Below are positions 51,471-60,170 of a stretch of 64,000 nt of DNA, one piece after another (within the stretch, counting starts at the first letter, position 1; each line of letters starts with the position of its first letter). Origin of the DNA: an uncultured Opitutales bacterium (GTDB lineage Bacteria > Verrucomicrobiota > Verrucomicrobiia > Opitutales > Intestinicryptomonadaceae). A program made the position numbers and the translations under genes. A model generated the notes under the pieces. It was not told where the DNA came from. It did not search any database and worked only from the letters and a program-made list of their open reading frames with translations. The stretch lies in NCBI GenBank assembly GCA_944389195.1, contig CALXLM010000017.1, positions 1 to 64,000 of the forward strand. Reading direction: 5' to 3'.

Positions 51471-52249
51471 TTATTTACCCTGACAAGGAAAGCGCCAATA
51501 GGGCTGCTGCAGATTTTGTTGCGAACGCGCTCAGACGCAATCCGCACATGGTATTGGGTTTGGCCACGGGCGAGACTCCGCTTGGGCTTTATTCGAATCT
51601 CATAAAAATGAATGCTTGCGGACAGATAAGCTTCGCGGGTGTGACGTCGTTCAATTTAGACGAATATGTAGGTATTGATAAGAACGATGAAAATTCGTAC
51701 GCCCGCTACATGCGCGATAATTTTTTCGACAAAATAGACATCGATATTTCAAATACGCACATACCCGACGGCATGGCTGAAGACATAAGGCAGTCGTGCC
51801 GCGCGTATGAAAAAAGCATAAGGGACGCCGGTGGCATCGATTTGCAGATACTTGGCATAGGAAGCGACGGGCATATAGGTTTTAACGAACCTACGTCGTC
51901 GTTGGCTTCGCGCACTCGCATGAAGACCCTTACGAGCGAAACTATTCAAGATAATGCGAGGTTTTTTGGAGGCGATCCCGACGCCGTTCCCCGACATGTT
52001 CTGACGATGGGCATAGGTACCATACTGGAGGCCGATACCGTAATTTTGTTGGCCTACGGAGTTTCAAAGGCTGCCGCCGTGGCCGCTATGGCCGAAGGGC
52101 CGATTACGTCGATGATACCCGCATCGGCATTGCAGATGCATCCGAGCGTTAAGATATTTTTGGACGAACCGGCCGCTTCAAAACTGAAGCTTGCAGACTA
52201 TTACAAATGGGTATATTCCCGCAAGCCTTCAATCGACGCTAAACATTGA
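51461..52249 (+). CDS. nagB: Glucosamine-6-phosphate deaminase
   Basis: NagB converts glucosamine-6-phosphate to fructose-6-phosphate and ammonia. The 262-residue protein shows LGLATGETPLGLYSNLI, the catalytic FNLDEYVG, LGIGSDGHIGFNEP with the ring-opening His, and TMGIGTILEADTVILLAYG. It has the length of the classic hexameric enzyme. It overlaps the PIG-L gene and forms a two-gene amino-sugar unit. No transporter, kinase or nagA is adjacent. Confidence 0.96.
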   Translation: MEVIIYPDKESANRAAADFVANALRRNPHMVLGLATGETPLGLYSNLIKMNACGQISFAGVTSFNLDEYVGIDKNDENSYARYMRDNFFDKIDIDISNTHIPDGMAEDIRQSCRAYEKSIRDAGGIDLQILGIGSDGHIGFNEPTSSLASRTRMKTLTSETIQDNARFFGGDPDAVPRHVLTMGIGTILEADTVILLAYGVSKAAAVAAMAEGPITSMIPASALQMHPSVKIFLDEPAASKLKLADYYKWVYSRKPSIDAKH

Positions 52250-52359
52250 GGGTCGTCCTTTCTTGAGAGGTTATTTTTAATAGCGGCGGATTTTTTGTGG
52301 GCGAACCGCCGTAATGGCTTTTGCCTCTTTAAAGATGCTTTGCAGGCGTTAAATTGGGT

Positions 52360-53691
52360 TTAGAGCAGCGATATTTTTACGCCTTTTCTCATATATGTTG
52401 GAACGTCGAGATCCACGCCGTTTCGTATATTTGGCGGTGTGTCCTGAAAAAATCCCCGCTGTTGCGAAAGTTCCATAAATTCGAATTCGGTTTGGATTCT
52501 TTGCGTTTCGCCCTGTTCTTTTTCGTGCCGTTTGCGTTTCCCGAAACTGAAAAACGATTTTCTTGCAGGTTTTTCCTCTGGTTCCGCAAGTACCGGAGCG
52601 GGGAACGCGGCAGGCGAAACTTTAGGCGGGACAGCTACGCTTGTGCTGCTGCTTGATGTAATTGTATCGTCCTTGGCTTCAGGAAACGAAACGTCCGGAT
52701 TTTCGTTTTCGCCTGGTTCGTGGGAAAATTCGGGTTCATTCGGCTCTGCGCCAATGGGTTGTTTTTTTTGCGCGCACCGGCAAAGCCCCATAGTACAAAC
52801 TTCAATAGTTTCGTCTGGGCGATCTTCGGTTATTGCACCAAACGCCACTCTTTCCGGATGCCCGAACTTTTCCGAAACGGATTCGAGAAGCATTTGCATT
52901 TTATTCATTTCGAAGTTGGTGCCGCATCTGAGCCCGACAATTAAAGAAGTAGCGCGCGAAAAGTCGGGCATAAGAGGAGAGAGCATAAGCCGTTCTATTG
53001 CGGTATCCACGGAGTTTTCACCTTCTCCGGTTCCGTATGCGATAAACGATATCGAGTCTTGTTCGCCGGTGAAAATCTTTAAAAACGAGGGGAAGTCGAT
53101 ATTGACAGCGCCTTTTGACGTGAGGATTTTAACGAGCGAAGTGACGGCGGATACGACGTTTAAATTTGCAATGGAAAAAGCTTCGGATACCGGGACTTTT
53201 AAGCGCGCCAGAATTATGTCGTTTCTTAGTGCAAATGCGGCGCGGCAGCGCTTAGAGAGATAGTTTTGCGCGCGCACCGCCAAGACTTCGCGCTGTGTCC
53301 CCTCGACCGAAAGCGGCATAATCGCAAACGAGACAACCGCGCAGTCCGGATTTTCGGCCGCCAATTTTGAGATCATAGGAGCCACAACGCTTCCCGTTCC
53401 GCCGCCCAATCCGGCAACCAAAATCAAAAGGCGCGCGTTTTCGGATATCGCTCCGAGTTCGCCGGCGTGCGCCACGGCCGCCTCTTTTGCCACAGAGGTG
53501 TCGCAACCTGACCCTTCGCCGTTTTCAATAAGGGGGATTTTTTTATCGGCGCGGCTCGTTGCGACTTTATCGGCGTCGGTATCGACTGCTACCAGTAATG
53601 CGCCGTCGATTCCACTGTCGGCGATATCGTTTAAGACAGAAACGCCAGCTCCTCCGATGCCTGCTATTACTATCTGGGATTTTTGTGGCAT
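52360..53691 (-). CDS. ftsZ: Divergent cell-division GTPase FtsZ
   Basis: FtsZ builds the division ring. The 443 residues begin with I-A-G-I-G-G-A-G (8-15); the tubulin signature reads GLGGGTGS at 94-101, where most FtsZs have GGGTGTG, and E130-G-x-x-R is kept. The T7 loop is N-I-D-F-P-S at 197-202: the catalytic Asp equivalent to E. coli Asp212 is Ser202, while Asn and the first Asp remain. ANLNVV replaces the usual A-N-D-V. A long acidic and Pro/Ser linker (about 311-425) leads to D-V-P-T-Y-M-R-K-G-V-K-I, which fits the FtsA-binding tail. It lies one base after ftsA, so it is the division gene despite the changes. Confidence 0.88.
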   Translation of the reverse strand: MPQKSQIVIAGIGGAGVSVLNDIADSGIDGALLVAVDTDADKVATSRADKKIPLIENGEGSGCDTSVAKEAAVAHAGELGAISENARLLILVAGLGGGTGSVVAPMISKLAAENPDCAVVSFAIMPLSVEGTQREVLAVRAQNYLSKRCRAAFALRNDIILARLKVPVSEAFSIANLNVVSAVTSLVKILTSKGAVNIDFPSFLKIFTGEQDSISFIAYGTGEGENSVDTAIERLMLSPLMPDFSRATSLIVGLRCGTNFEMNKMQMLLESVSEKFGHPERVAFGAITEDRPDETIEVCTMGLCRCAQKKQPIGAEPNEPEFSHEPGENENPDVSFPEAKDDTITSSSSTSVAVPPKVSPAAFPAPVLAEPEEKPARKSFFSFGKRKRHEKEQGETQRIQTEFEFMELSQQRGFFQDTPPNIRNGVDLDVPTYMRKGVKISLL

Positions 53692-53692
53692 G

Positions 53693-54883
53693 TTAAAAAT
53701 TAAATATGTTTGAGAACCAGTTTGTCTTTTTGCGCGACCTTATTTCCTCCTCCATTCTCGCGTGCTCCAAGAGCCCGAGTGCGGTCGAAAATTCCTGATA
53801 TCTCAAAGCGGGCTGAAGTGAACTTCCGAATTTCCCCTTTGAGCATGGAACTTCAAGAACGGCCGAGGCGAGCTCGCAAATTCCCGAGAGGTTTGAGGTT
53901 CCTCCGGTTAGCACTACTTCGTTTAGTTCGGCGTATTCCGGCATATGTTCGGCGCATTCGTCACGGAGAAGGCAGAATAGCTCCTCAAGCCGCGATCGTA
54001 TTATTAGATTGACCGCTTCCATCGGAATTTTTTTGTCGCCTATCTGTTGGTTCCCGATATTCCAAAATTTTTGGGACTTTTCGTCCGCCGTAATTGTGGC
54101 TTTGCCGCAGTGGATTTTAATTCTTTCGGAGTCCTTTCTGCTGAGGCGCAATCCGAATGAAAGGTCGTTTGTGATGTGGTCTCCGCCGACCGGTATGACG
54201 CCCGCAAATACCGGCTTGCCGTGCTTGAAGTAGGCGTAGTCGCTCGTTCCGCAGCCTATATCGACCACGAGAACACCGTTCTCCCTCTGAACGGCGTCAG
54301 TGACGATATATCCGGACGCTATTCCTGAAAAAACCAGATATTCAACCTCGAGCCCGAAGCTTTGCACGACGTGCAGCGCGTCGGTGATTTTTTCCCTGTC
54401 GCCGTGGAGCATCCAATACGATACCTCTATGTGTTCGGCGCGTTCACCGATGGGATCGGCGCAGTATTTCCCGTCGAGAAAGTATCCGCTGCAGATTCTT
54501 TGTATGTATGTTCTTCCGTTTGCCAGCGATTTTCCCCGCGCGTCGTCGACCGCCCTCTGCAGATCGTCGCGTCTCACAACGCCGTCAGCGCTAGACACGT
54601 TTGCAGAACCGGTGTTGCGGAATCCCCTTATATGCGTTCCGCTGATTCCCAGGCAAACGGATTTTATGGGAGTTGCGCTCGAATGTTCCGCCATTACGAT
54701 GGCCGTTTGCGCTTGGGCCGCCGCCTTTACAACGTCGCATATGTCGGCTTTTTTGACCCCTGCGGTGGTGGCTTGCCCGCTTCCGACAATGTTGAGCATT
54801 TTGCCGTCGACGATTTCCCCGAGAAACACCTGCATTTTCCCGGTTCCGATTTCGAGTGCGGCTATCGTTTTGCTTTTGCTCAT
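53693..54883 (-). CDS. ftsA: Cell-division protein FtsA
   Basis: FtsA is the actin-like membrane tether of FtsZ. The 396-residue protein has phosphate-1 ALEIGTGKMQVFLGE, the family 1C domain (residues about 85-160), phosphate-2 VLVVDIGCGTSDYAYFKHG, VIPVGGDHITNDLS and the adenosine motif V-V-L-T-G-G-T-S-N-L-S-G. The last residues, K-T-N-W-F-S-N-I-F-N-F, form a short amphipathic helix suited to membrane binding. It overlaps ftsQ by 4 bases and precedes ftsZ by one base. The basal FtsA-FtsZ pair is therefore intact, which supports the unusual FtsZ being functional. Confidence 0.95.
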   Translation of the reverse strand: MSKSKTIAALEIGTGKMQVFLGEIVDGKMLNIVGSGQATTAGVKKADICDVVKAAAQAQTAIVMAEHSSATPIKSVCLGISGTHIRGFRNTGSANVSSADGVVRRDDLQRAVDDARGKSLANGRTYIQRICSGYFLDGKYCADPIGERAEHIEVSYWMLHGDREKITDALHVVQSFGLEVEYLVFSGIASGYIVTDAVQRENGVLVVDIGCGTSDYAYFKHGKPVFAGVIPVGGDHITNDLSFGLRLSRKDSERIKIHCGKATITADEKSQKFWNIGNQQIGDKKIPMEAVNLIIRSRLEELFCLLRDECAEHMPEYAELNEVVLTGGTSNLSGICELASAVLEVPCSKGKFGSSLQPALRYQEFSTALGLLEHARMEEEIRSRKKTNWFSNIFNF

Positions 54884-55791
54884 TTCTCTTTCGGTTGTTG
54901 GTTTTCGAATTTTACGACGGACCAGTCGCTGAGTGTCAGGTCTATTTTTTCGATTTTGCTGTGCGGATTTTCCCGCATATATTTCATTATATATTCGAGT
55001 CTGTCAAGCTGCCGGGGATATTCCTCCGGCTTAAAGACGATTTTTGTCCCGCCGCGGGAGACCGCCGTTATGAGGGGAAGCGTCCGGCTGTAAAGCTGCG
55101 ATACGTCTATTGACGCCCAATTTTTCAGCTCTTCGGGAAGGCGCGATTCAATCGCCCCGAGAAATTCGCATATTTTTTTTGCTCCGGGATAGGGGGAGGG
55201 AACGTCCCCGTCGAAGCTTATTTTCACGCCCTCGACAAATTTTAGCGAGTCTATCGTTTCCTGGGGTATGCATATCGGAAGGAAAAACGAACCGTCGCCG
55301 TCCATGAGATATGTGCGGGTTTCATAGTCTATTTTGAGCGCGATTTTCGCGACGGGGAAACGTTCCGATATCGTTATGCGCAAAACGTCCGGATAGACCC
55401 TTTCAACTTTGGACGACTTTATTTGCGAGAGGGCGTCGAGCGCCTGCTTTACCGCAAAAATGTTTACGTCGGCGAGCTTGGACCCGCGCGGTATTTTCAA
55501 GTATCCGTTCATCCAAGTGCCCGATATCGCCCCGTCGGTTTTCATTTCTATGTGGCGTATTTGGCTGCTTGCAGTTCCGAATATTTCGTCGAAGTAGAGG
55601 TTTTGATAGGCATAGTACGCCCCGAAGCAGGCCGCTCCCGACGCGGCGACGAATGCCGCGCGCCTCGTCCACAGCCACAGGGCGCGAAAACGCGCACGCC
55701 ACGATATCGGCTTTCTCCGCGAGTTTTTTGACACGGAACCCCTTTTTAGCGAGGTCCAGTCGGCGGAGTCGTCTGTTTTTCTTTTGCTCAT
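54880..55791 (-). CDS. ftsQ: Cell-division protein FtsQ
   Basis: FtsQ is a bitopic divisome scaffold. The 303-residue product has a basic cytoplasmic N-terminus, a single membrane helix at about 45-65 (AAFVAASGAACFGAYYAY), a POTRA-like domain (about 80-145, I-R-H-I-E-M-K ... S-S-K-V-E-R-V-Y-P-D-V-L-R-I-T-I-S-E-R-F-P-V-A) and the FtsQ beta domain. The R-x-Y-P-x-x-L-x-I-x-I-x-E-R-x-P motif is the best hallmark. It sits between ddl and ftsA with 4-base overlaps on both sides. Confidence 0.88.
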   Translation of the reverse strand: MSKRKTDDSADWTSLKRGSVSKNSRRKPISWRARFRALWLWTRRAAFVAASGAACFGAYYAYQNLYFDEIFGTASSQIRHIEMKTDGAISGTWMNGYLKIPRGSKLADVNIFAVKQALDALSQIKSSKVERVYPDVLRITISERFPVAKIALKIDYETRTYLMDGDGSFFLPICIPQETIDSLKFVEGVKISFDGDVPSPYPGAKKICEFLGAIESRLPEELKNWASIDVSQLYSRTLPLITAVSRGGTKIVFKPEEYPRQLDRLEYIMKYMRENPHSKIEKIDLTLSDWSVVKFENQQPKEK

Positions 55792-56702
55792 TTATTTTGA
55801 AATCTCGATACGGCGCCTTCCACAAGTTTTGCGCAAAGGCTTTCGAAGTCGTATCCTGCGCAGCTTGCGCTTTTGGGAAGGAGGCTTGTGGGCGTCATTC
55901 CGGGAAGCGTGTTTATTTCGAGTATGACAAAATTTTCTTTGCCGTCGCCTATAAAATCCACTCGGGCAAAATCGCGGCACCCGCAGGCATGAAAGGCAGT
56001 TTCGGCCGCGCACCTCATGGCGGTTTCGCTTTCTTCCGAAATTTTTGCCGGATATTCGTAGCGCGTAGAACCGGGAGTATATTTTCTCTTAAAATCGTAA
56101 ACTCCGCCTTCAGGTATTATTTCAACCACGCCCGTCGATTTTCCGTATATTACCCCTATTGAAAATTCCCTGCCTTTACGGAAATCTTCCGCCATCCATT
56201 TCCCCTCTGTTATGGACTCGAGGGCTTTTACGGCGCCTTCCTCTGTCAGAGCCACAGAGAGTCCAACGCTGCTTCCCTTATCTGCCGGCTTTATTATTGC
56301 GCCGTTTGGGAATAGCCCAAAAATCGAAGAGGCTGAAGGCTTGCTTGCGGCGTCGAATTCATAGGATTGCGCCGTAGGAAGCCCCGCAAAGCGCATCAGA
56401 GCCTTTGCGGCCGGCTTTACCATGCATGTGCGGCTCGACAACGGCCCGCAGCCGGCGTATGAGAATCCCGAGGCCTCAAGCTGAGACTGCAGAGTGCCGT
56501 CCTCTCCGTAGTCTCCGTGCATTGCCGGATAGACCACCGTATCTTTCGGATTGATTCCGGAGGGAAGTTTGTTTTCGTCGAGCCTTATTAGAAAGGCGTC
56601 GAAATTTTTGCGGAGCGCATTGCAGACGCTTTTTCCGCTTACGAGCGAAACTTCGCGCTCGGGCGATATTCCGCCGCATAAAACTGCGATTTTCGGTTTC
56701 AT
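55788..56702 (-). CDS. ddl: D-alanine--D-alanine ligase
   Basis: Ddl makes the D-Ala-D-Ala dipeptide of peptidoglycan. The 304-residue ATP-grasp enzyme has V-L-C-G-G-I-S-P-E-R-E-V-S at the start, the H-G-x-Y-G-E-D-G-T-L-Q loop, IIKPADKGSSVGLSVA, M-A-E-D-F-x-x-G-R-E-F-S and EINTLPGMTPTSLLP. The active site is complete. It overlaps murC and ftsQ by 4 bases each. In Chlamydiae this domain is fused to MurC; here they are separate genes in the same order. murB, often found here in other phyla, is absent. Confidence 0.95.
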   Translation of the reverse strand: MKPKIAVLCGGISPEREVSLVSGKSVCNALRKNFDAFLIRLDENKLPSGINPKDTVVYPAMHGDYGEDGTLQSQLEASGFSYAGCGPLSSRTCMVKPAAKALMRFAGLPTAQSYEFDAASKPSASSIFGLFPNGAIIKPADKGSSVGLSVALTEEGAVKALESITEGKWMAEDFRKGREFSIGVIYGKSTGVVEIIPEGGVYDFKRKYTPGSTRYEYPAKISEESETAMRCAAETAFHACGCRDFARVDFIGDGKENFVILEINTLPGMTPTSLLPKSASCAGYDFESLCAKLVEGAVSRFQNK

Positions 56703-57937
56703 TTTATGGAATTGAAGAAATTTTTTGCGGAGAAATAAAAATCCCCTGCGCCTATGACGGCAACGTTTAATTTTCCAGCTTTAGGGTCATTTAACTTGTC
56801 CGAAAGCATGTTAAAAAAATCAGACGGATCCGCAAGCTTAATGCGGCGCGATTTTGACGTTATTGCTGAGCTTTCGCCAAGCGGGTCGGGGAGCTCGCTT
56901 GCGGCGTACACAGGCAGGACGAAAATGGAGGCGCCGTCGGCTCGCGATTCAAGAACTTCCGCAAACTCAGATGCGAATCTGCGCGTTCTCGTGTACCGGT
57001 GTGGCTGGAATGCGACTATTTTTTCGCCTTTATACTTTTTAAAAAACCATTTCAGGAAAGATGCAAGCTCGTTCGGGTGGTGTGCGTAGTCCGCGACTGC
57101 GGCGATTTTCCGGGTGTCGCACAGGACTTCCTGACGGCGCAAAAGTCCGCGGTAGTCGTCGAGGACGGAAATGTCGGGGAAGGACGCGAAGCTTTCCTCG
57201 ATTGCGGCGAGAGCCATTGCGCGGTTTGCCCCCATAAAGTCTTCGGGCGCATCCACCGCGCGCGACGGCGTTCCGGAGAGAGACGCGATGCGCGCCAGCA
57301 CGGCGTTGCGTTTCGGATATACGACCATCTTTTTTGTTCTCATGAAGAGTCGCAAAAACATTTTCTCCATGTGAGCCGCATCTCCGTACGTATCGGTATG
57401 GTCTAAATCGGAATTGAGGGCAACGGTGATTTCAGGGCGGAAATTCTCTATAGTGCCGTCGCTTTCGTCTATCTCGGATATTACGATGCCGCCTTCGCCG
57501 CAGTATCTGTGCATTGGGAAATCCACAGGTACTGCGCCTACGAGATATCCGCAATTAAGCCCGAGTTTTATAGCGGCATGGGCGGCCATAGCGCTCACGG
57601 TGCTTTTGCCATGGCTGCCCACAATTGCGGTCAGACGTCTGGCGGCGCATATTTTTGCCCAGCATTCTCCGCGCTTCATTATCGATGAGCATCCGGTTAT
57701 TGCCCGTATTTCGCCTATCTTCCGCGCGAGCGCCGTACTAATGACAACCTGCCTGTCGGCGTCGAGCATGCGCGGCTCGGAAAATTCAATTCCGCATTTT
57801 TCAAGGGCGCTTTTGATGTCGAAATTTGGGGAGTGGTCGAAACCCTCGACGTCGGCGCCGCCGTCCTTTAAAAACGCCGCCAACGGCGCCATGCCCATAC
57901 CGCAAACGCCCATCATGTAGAATTTATTCCCCATCAT
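56699..57937 (-). CDS. murC: UDP-N-acetylmuramate--L-alanine ligase (MurC family)
   Basis: MurC adds L-alanine to UDP-MurNAc. The 412-residue Mur ligase has the N-terminal Rossmann motif GVCGMGMAPLAAFLKDGG, the ATP loop VGSHGKSTVSAMAAH, E-I-D-E-S-D-G-T, L-N-S-D-L-D-H-T-D, and late AVADYAHHPNELASFL and FQPHRYTRT. It is about 50 residues shorter than E. coli MurC. The related Mpl ligase is less likely because the gene sits in the cell-wall cluster between murG and ddl, overlapping both by 4 bases. Confidence 0.9.
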   Translation of the reverse strand: MMGNKFYMMGVCGMGMAPLAAFLKDGGADVEGFDHSPNFDIKSALEKCGIEFSEPRMLDADRQVVISTALARKIGEIRAITGCSSIMKRGECWAKICAARRLTAIVGSHGKSTVSAMAAHAAIKLGLNCGYLVGAVPVDFPMHRYCGEGGIVISEIDESDGTIENFRPEITVALNSDLDHTDTYGDAAHMEKMFLRLFMRTKKMVVYPKRNAVLARIASLSGTPSRAVDAPEDFMGANRAMALAAIEESFASFPDISVLDDYRGLLRRQEVLCDTRKIAAVADYAHHPNELASFLKWFFKKYKGEKIVAFQPHRYTRTRRFASEFAEVLESRADGASIFVLPVYAASELPDPLGESSAITSKSRRIKLADPSDFFNMLSDKLNDPKAGKLNVAVIGAGDFYFSAKNFFNSIK

Positions 57938-59031
57938 TCCGGTTCCCTGCGCGCTATGCCGGCAAGGTCGGCGACAATCTTTGAAGTGTCGTTCAAGTCG
58001 TCGACGCGTTCGAGATTTTTCTTCATTGCCTCCCTGAGGCGGCCGTTTTCAAAGAGCTCCTTTACCTCGGCAAATAGCCTGTTGATATCGCGCTGCTCGA
58101 GTACGACGCACGCCCCCTGCTTTTCGAAACATTTTGCGTTTTCGAGCTGGTGGTTGTCGGCCGCGAAAGGGTAGGGGACGACAACCGACGGAACGCGGCA
58201 GCGCGCCAATTCGGCTATGGTTCCCGCGCCGGCGCGGGCCACCACGAGCTTTGCAGCCGAGAGCGCCGCCGCCATATTGTCGCAAAACTCCATAAACTTA
58301 ATCCGCCTTTCGGATCCGTCTTTTGATATGGCGGTTTTATCGGAAAATTTGTGTTTTCCCGGGCCGCATACGCATAGAACGTCTATGTTTTCAGCGGCGA
58401 GCTTTTCGAAATTTTGGCAGGCCCATTCGTTGAGCGCCGCCGCTCCCTGGCTTCCCCCGAGAACGAGAAGTATGTTTGCATCGCCCCCAAACCCTAAAAT
58501 TTTTTTTGCGTCCAATGACGGCATGCGCTTTATCTCCGCGCGGATGGGATACCCCGAATACTTTACCTGTCCCGATTTTCTGCGCGGAATCTTGACGCCG
58601 TACGGAACATAGATGCGTTTTGCAAAGCGCCCGAGCAGCCTGGTGGCCTTGCCGGGTTTTCGGTTGGCTTCATGCAGCACTATCGGAATGTCCATGCATG
58701 CCGCGGCGAGCGACACCCCCAGCGAATTGAACCCCCCGAAACTTATGACGACATCGTATTTTCCATCCGCAAGAAGCTTTTTCCCGAACGACACCGCCCT
58801 TTTTAGCTCGAGGATAAACTTGAAAATCTTTATCGGATTTTTAGGAAATGCCATGCCCGGAGCCCTGATTATGTCAAGGTCTGAATATTTTTCGGAAAGC
58901 CTGGAGTCCACCTGCTTTTTGCTTATGACAAAACTCGCCTGGTGGCCGGCTTCTATAAGGGCCTGTCCGACCGCGAGTCCGGGGGCGAGGTGTCCGCCGG
59001 TTCCACCGCATAATATTATGAATTTGCTCAT
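57934..59031 (-). CDS. murG: Lipid II synthase MurG
   Basis: MurG transfers GlcNAc to lipid I on the cytoplasmic membrane face. The ATG at 59031 (MSKFIILC) gives an ATGA overlap with ftsW and is chosen over the 52-codon longer open frame. The 365-residue GT28 enzyme has LCGGTGGHLAPGLA, ISFGGFNSLGVSLAA, IVLHEANRKPG, VLGGSQGAAALNEW and the donor-binding V-A-R-A-G-A-G-T-I-A-E-L and PYPFAADNHQLENA. It overlaps murC by 4 bases. Confidence 0.95.
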   Translation of the reverse strand: MSKFIILCGGTGGHLAPGLAVGQALIEAGHQASFVISKKQVDSRLSEKYSDLDIIRAPGMAFPKNPIKIFKFILELKRAVSFGKKLLADGKYDVVISFGGFNSLGVSLAAACMDIPIVLHEANRKPGKATRLLGRFAKRIYVPYGVKIPRRKSGQVKYSGYPIRAEIKRMPSLDAKKILGFGGDANILLVLGGSQGAAALNEWACQNFEKLAAENIDVLCVCGPGKHKFSDKTAISKDGSERRIKFMEFCDNMAAALSAAKLVVARAGAGTIAELARCRVPSVVVPYPFAADNHQLENAKCFEKQGACVVLEQRDINRLFAEVKELFENGRLREAMKKNLERVDDLNDTSKIVADLAGIARREPE

Positions 59032-60155
59032 AGTTCGCTTGCGTTTATTTTTGCGGGCTTGCTCCACGACCTCATGCAGTTTATAAGCAGTCCGATGAAT
59101 GCGAACATGGCGACGAGGTTTGATCCGCCGTAGCTTATAAACGGTAGTGAAATTCCCTTTGTGGGCATCAGTCCGGTGACTACGCACATATTCGAAAGCG
59201 CCTGTACGACAACCATCAGCAGCGCGCCAGTGGCCACCGAAAACTCATACAAATTCGGCGCCTTCCTGAGATTGAGAAGACCCGCAATAAAGATGATGAG
59301 AAACATTGCCACTACCAGACTTGTAAACACGAGGCCAAGTTCCTCGCCGACTATCGCGAAAACAAAGTCGGTGTGGGCCTCTGGCAGAAATGCGAGCTGC
59401 TGCCGTCCCTGTCCAATCCCTACCCCTGTCAGCTTTCCGGAACCGAACGCGAGTATGGCCTGATATAACTGGTACGAACCTTCTGTTTTTGTGCCTTCAA
59501 TGTCGAGAAAGCTTAAGACCCTCTGAAGCCTTACCGGATTCATGTAAACCAGCGCGCAGAACGCCGCAAAGAAGGGCAAGCCCAACGCGAGAATGTGCGA
59601 TATGCGAGCGCCGGCGAGAAAAATGAGCACGAACCCGATTGCCGCGAATACGGCCGTCGTGCCGTAGTCGGGCTCAATTATGATAAGCGCGCAAAACGCC
59701 CCTACAATGCAGAGTGGTTTTATCAGTCCGTGCCAGAACGACTTTATGCGGCGCTGGTTGTTGTATAAATACGACGACAGCCATATTATAAACGCGAATT
59801 TTGCGATATCGCTGGGCTGCACGGCGAAAATTTTCAAATCTATCCACCTGTACGCCCCGTTTACCTCCTTCGCCAGCGGCGAGCAGACGGCCATCACCAG
59901 CAGCACCATCGAAACCGCCGCAAAAGGAACGGCTATCGATTTTAAAAACTTTAAATCCACAACCGAGGCAAACGAACCCGCGGCTATTGCAATCGCAAGC
60001 CAAACGGACTGTTTGCGCACAATGGCATACGGGTCGTCTCCGCCCGCGCCCGCGCTGAGCAATATCAGCAATCCGAGCGACGTCAAAAAAACAACGGGCA
60101 GGAGCACCAAAATCCACGCGCCAAACAATCCAGATTTTTCAGTTTTGGCGGGCAT
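59028..60155 (-). CDS. ftsW: SEDS peptidoglycan polymerase FtsW
   Basis: FtsW polymerises lipid II at the septum. The 375-residue protein has about ten membrane helices and the SEDS hallmarks: K-E-V-N-G-A-Y-R-W-I-D-L, Q-P-S-D-I-A-K-F-A, I-I-E-P-D-Y-G-T-T with the catalytic-type Asp, the loop SFLDIEGTKTEGSYQLYQAILAFGSGKLTGVGIGQGRQQLAFLPEAHTDF in pieces, and L-P-F-I-S-Y-G-G-S-N-L at the end. RodA is the alternative, but the place between the LysM gene and murG identifies FtsW. It follows the LysM gene by 15 bases. Confidence 0.93.
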   Translation of the reverse strand: MPAKTEKSGLFGAWILVLLPVVFLTSLGLLILLSAGAGGDDPYAIVRKQSVWLAIAIAAGSFASVVDLKFLKSIAVPFAAVSMVLLVMAVCSPLAKEVNGAYRWIDLKIFAVQPSDIAKFAFIIWLSSYLYNNQRRIKSFWHGLIKPLCIVGAFCALIIIEPDYGTTAVFAAIGFVLIFLAGARISHILALGLPFFAAFCALVYMNPVRLQRVLSFLDIEGTKTEGSYQLYQAILAFGSGKLTGVGIGQGRQQLAFLPEAHTDFVFAIVGEELGLVFTSLVVAMFLIIFIAGLLNLRKAPNLYEFSVATGALLMVVVQALSNMCVVTGLMPTKGISLPFISYGGSNLVAMFAFIGLLINCMRSWSKPAKINASEL

Positions 60156-60170
60156 CCTTGGCGTAATGGT

